6,211 nt of DNA from Bacteroidales bacterium (GTDB taxonomy: Bacteria > Bacteroidota > Bacteroidia > Bacteroidales > F082). The position numbers were made by a program, and so were the translations under genes. Shown piece by piece: positions 4,972 to 6,211 of the stretch. The stretch is from NCBI GenBank assembly GCA_020853175.1, contig JADYZK010000189.1:1-6211 (forward strand). The letters are read 5' to 3'. The stretch's first letter is position 1; every line of letters starts with the position of its first letter. The notes beneath the pieces were generated by a model, which saw only the letters and a list, made by a program, of their open reading frames with translations, did no database searches and was not told the origin of the DNA.

Positions 4972-6211
4972 ATGAAATACGCTTGTTTTTTCCTGCTTCT
5001 GCTTTGTTCCCTCCAGGCTTTCGCCCAACAGGAACCCGCCGACAAAACCTTGTCGCCCTACTTCATGGTCAAAGGCGCCGCGCAAGGCGTGGATGCCCTG
5101 CCGCTTAAAAACACAACTGCCAAAGTGAACATCGCGGGCGTCATCGCCGACGTGGCGGTGACCCAAACCTATGTGAACACCGGTACCCAAACGCTTGAAT
5201 GTGTGTACGTTTTCCCCGGCTCCACCCAGGCCGCCGTGTACGGACTCACCATGCGCATCGGAGACCGCACCGTAAAAGCCAAAATCGCCGAACGCGACAA
5301 AGCCCGCGCCCAATACGAACAAGCCAAAAGTGAAGGCAAACGCGCGTCGCTGCTCGAACAACAACGTCCCAACGTGTTCCAGATGAACGTGGCCAACATC
5401 ACGCCCGGCGATACCATCGAAGTGGAACTGCGCTACACAGAACTGCTCATCCCCGAAAACGGCGACTACCAGTTTGTGTACCCCACGGTTGTGGGTCCGC
5501 GCTACACCAACGGCAAATCGGGCAACAACAACGGGTTCACCGCCCAGCCGTATCAACACAAAGGCGAAGCGCCGTTGTACGCTTTCGATCTTTCCGTACA
5601 CCTCGCAGCCGGTATGCCTTTGCTCGACCTGAAGTCGCCCACACACCGCATCGACGTGGATTACAAAACCGACGCCAACGCCGACGTACGCCTGCACAAA
5701 ACCGAAATCAAAGGTGGCAACCGCGATTTTATCCTGAAATATTCGCTTCGCGGCGAACAGGTAGACGCCGGTCTTTTGCTCTTCGACGACGGCGACGAGA
5801 AGTTTTTCCTCTGCATGGCCCAGCCGCCCAAAACGGTGGCCAAAGCCGACATCCCTGCCCGCGAGTACGTGTTCGTGGTCGATGTTTCGGGTTCCATGAA
5901 CGGTTTTCCACTCGACGTGTCGAAAAAACTGCTGAAAAACCTGGTGGGCGGTCTGCGTCCCGACGACCAGTTCAACGTGATCCTTTTCGCCGGCACGAGC
6001 AACATCTTGTCCGACAAATCGCTCAAAGCCAACAGCGACAACCTGCAAAAAGCGTTTGATTTCATCGACAAACAACAAGGCAGCGGCGGCACCGAATTGC
6101 TTCCCGCCCTCGAACGCGCCCTGAAACTTCCCCGCGCCAAAAAAGGTTTGTCGCGCTCCATCGTGGTGGTCACCGACGGTTACATCGACGTGGAAGCCGA
6201 GTGTTTCAACC
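4972..6211 (+). CDS. Secreted VIT and von Willebrand factor A domain protein (5' part, runs off the window)
   Basis: 413 codons are visible from ATG 4972 with no stop before the window edge. Residues 1-18 are a Sec signal peptide (KYACFFLLLLCSLQAFA), with cleavage expected at AFA/QQ. Residues about 42-172 form a VIT (inter-alpha-trypsin-inhibitor) domain: VTQTYVN (63-69), CVYVFPG (77-83), ARAQYEQAKSEGK (111-123), RPNVFQMNVANITPGD (132-147). From about 296 a VWA domain begins, with a complete metal-ion-dependent adhesion site: Asp304-x-Ser306-x-Ser308, Thr374 and Asp402 in VTDG. The protein should be exported and bind metal-dependent protein partners; VIT+VWA proteins are typically large envelope or secreted proteins. 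The C-terminal anchor or sorting domain lies outside the window. Codon usage is GC-rich in third positions, unlike the three minus-strand genes, and the gene is probably part of the host backbone. Bacterial substrates of this family are not well established. Confidence 0.9.
   Translation, partial: MKYACFFLLLLCSLQAFAQQEPADKTLSPYFMVKGAAQGVDALPLKNTTAKVNIAGVIADVAVTQTYVNTGTQTLECVYVFPGSTQAAVYGLTMRIGDRTVKAKIAERDKARAQYEQAKSEGKRASLLEQQRPNVFQMNVANITPGDTIEVELRYTELLIPENGDYQFVYPTVVGPRYTNGKSGNNNGFTAQPYQHKGEAPLYAFDLSVHLAAGMPLLDLKSPTHRIDVDYKTDANADVRLHKTEIKGGNRDFILKYSLRGEQVDAGLLLFDDGDEKFFLCMAQPPKTVAKADIPAREYVFVVDVSGSMNGFPLDVSKKLLKNLVGGLRPDDQFNVILFAGTSNILSDKSLKANSDNLQKAFDFIDKQQGSGGTELLPALERALKLPRAKKGLSRSIVVVTDGYIDVEAECFN

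Noticed and set aside
4948..6078. A 376-codon open frame on the minus strand opposite the VIT/VWA gene.
   Set aside because: It is an antisense shadow produced by GC-rich codon bias. Its translation is a low-complexity mix of H, V, F and G, whereas the plus strand has a signal peptide, VIT motifs and a full metal-binding site.

Overview
The window looks like a stretch of a Bacteroidota chromosome. Three observations suggest this: a Sec-secreted VIT/VWA protein with no clear Shine-Dalgarno sequence, a small lipoprotein with a GGG-rich start, and one candidate promoter close to the Bacteroidota -33/-7 pattern (TTG, 19 bp, TAnnTnnG). No rRNA or housekeeping marker is present, so this placement is inference. 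Base composition splits the window in two. Bases 1 to about 4800 are AT-rich and hold three minus-strand genes separated by unusually repeat-laden gaps, which looks like an accessory region. From about 4840 onward the sequence turns GC-rich and carries one plus-strand gene that runs off the right edge.

Layout from the left: a truncated GTTAGCA-ended half-site (1-24); about 200 bp with no gene; a small lipoprotein (222-851, minus); a 65-bp inverted repeat bounded by TGCTAAC and GTTAGCA (880-944) that resembles an integron attC site; a 2-unit tandem repeat (989-1037); a FokI-type PD-(D/E)XK nuclease (1040-2389, minus) with its candidate promoter; a roughly 620-bp gap holding a CCGGAATAA pair, one copy (A) of a 230-bp interspersed repeat and a degenerate array of about 23-bp boxes; an AlbA_2/GHKL-type ATPase-like protein (3014-4462, minus); a second copy (B) of the 230-bp repeat (4563-4792); a C-rich, G-poor spacer; and the 5' part of a secreted VIT+VWA protein (4972-6211, plus).

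The nuclease and the AlbA/ATPase protein both belong to families often met in defence or accessory islands, but more than 600 bp of repeat debris lies between them, so they are not an obvious operon. No methyltransferase is visible beside the nuclease. The recurrent pattern is one minus-strand gene followed by a palindromic or repeat element, all in one orientation. This is compatible with an array of captured cassettes (integron-like, without a visible integrase) later invaded or scarred by IS ends. That reading is a hypothesis; the repeats themselves are directly visible.
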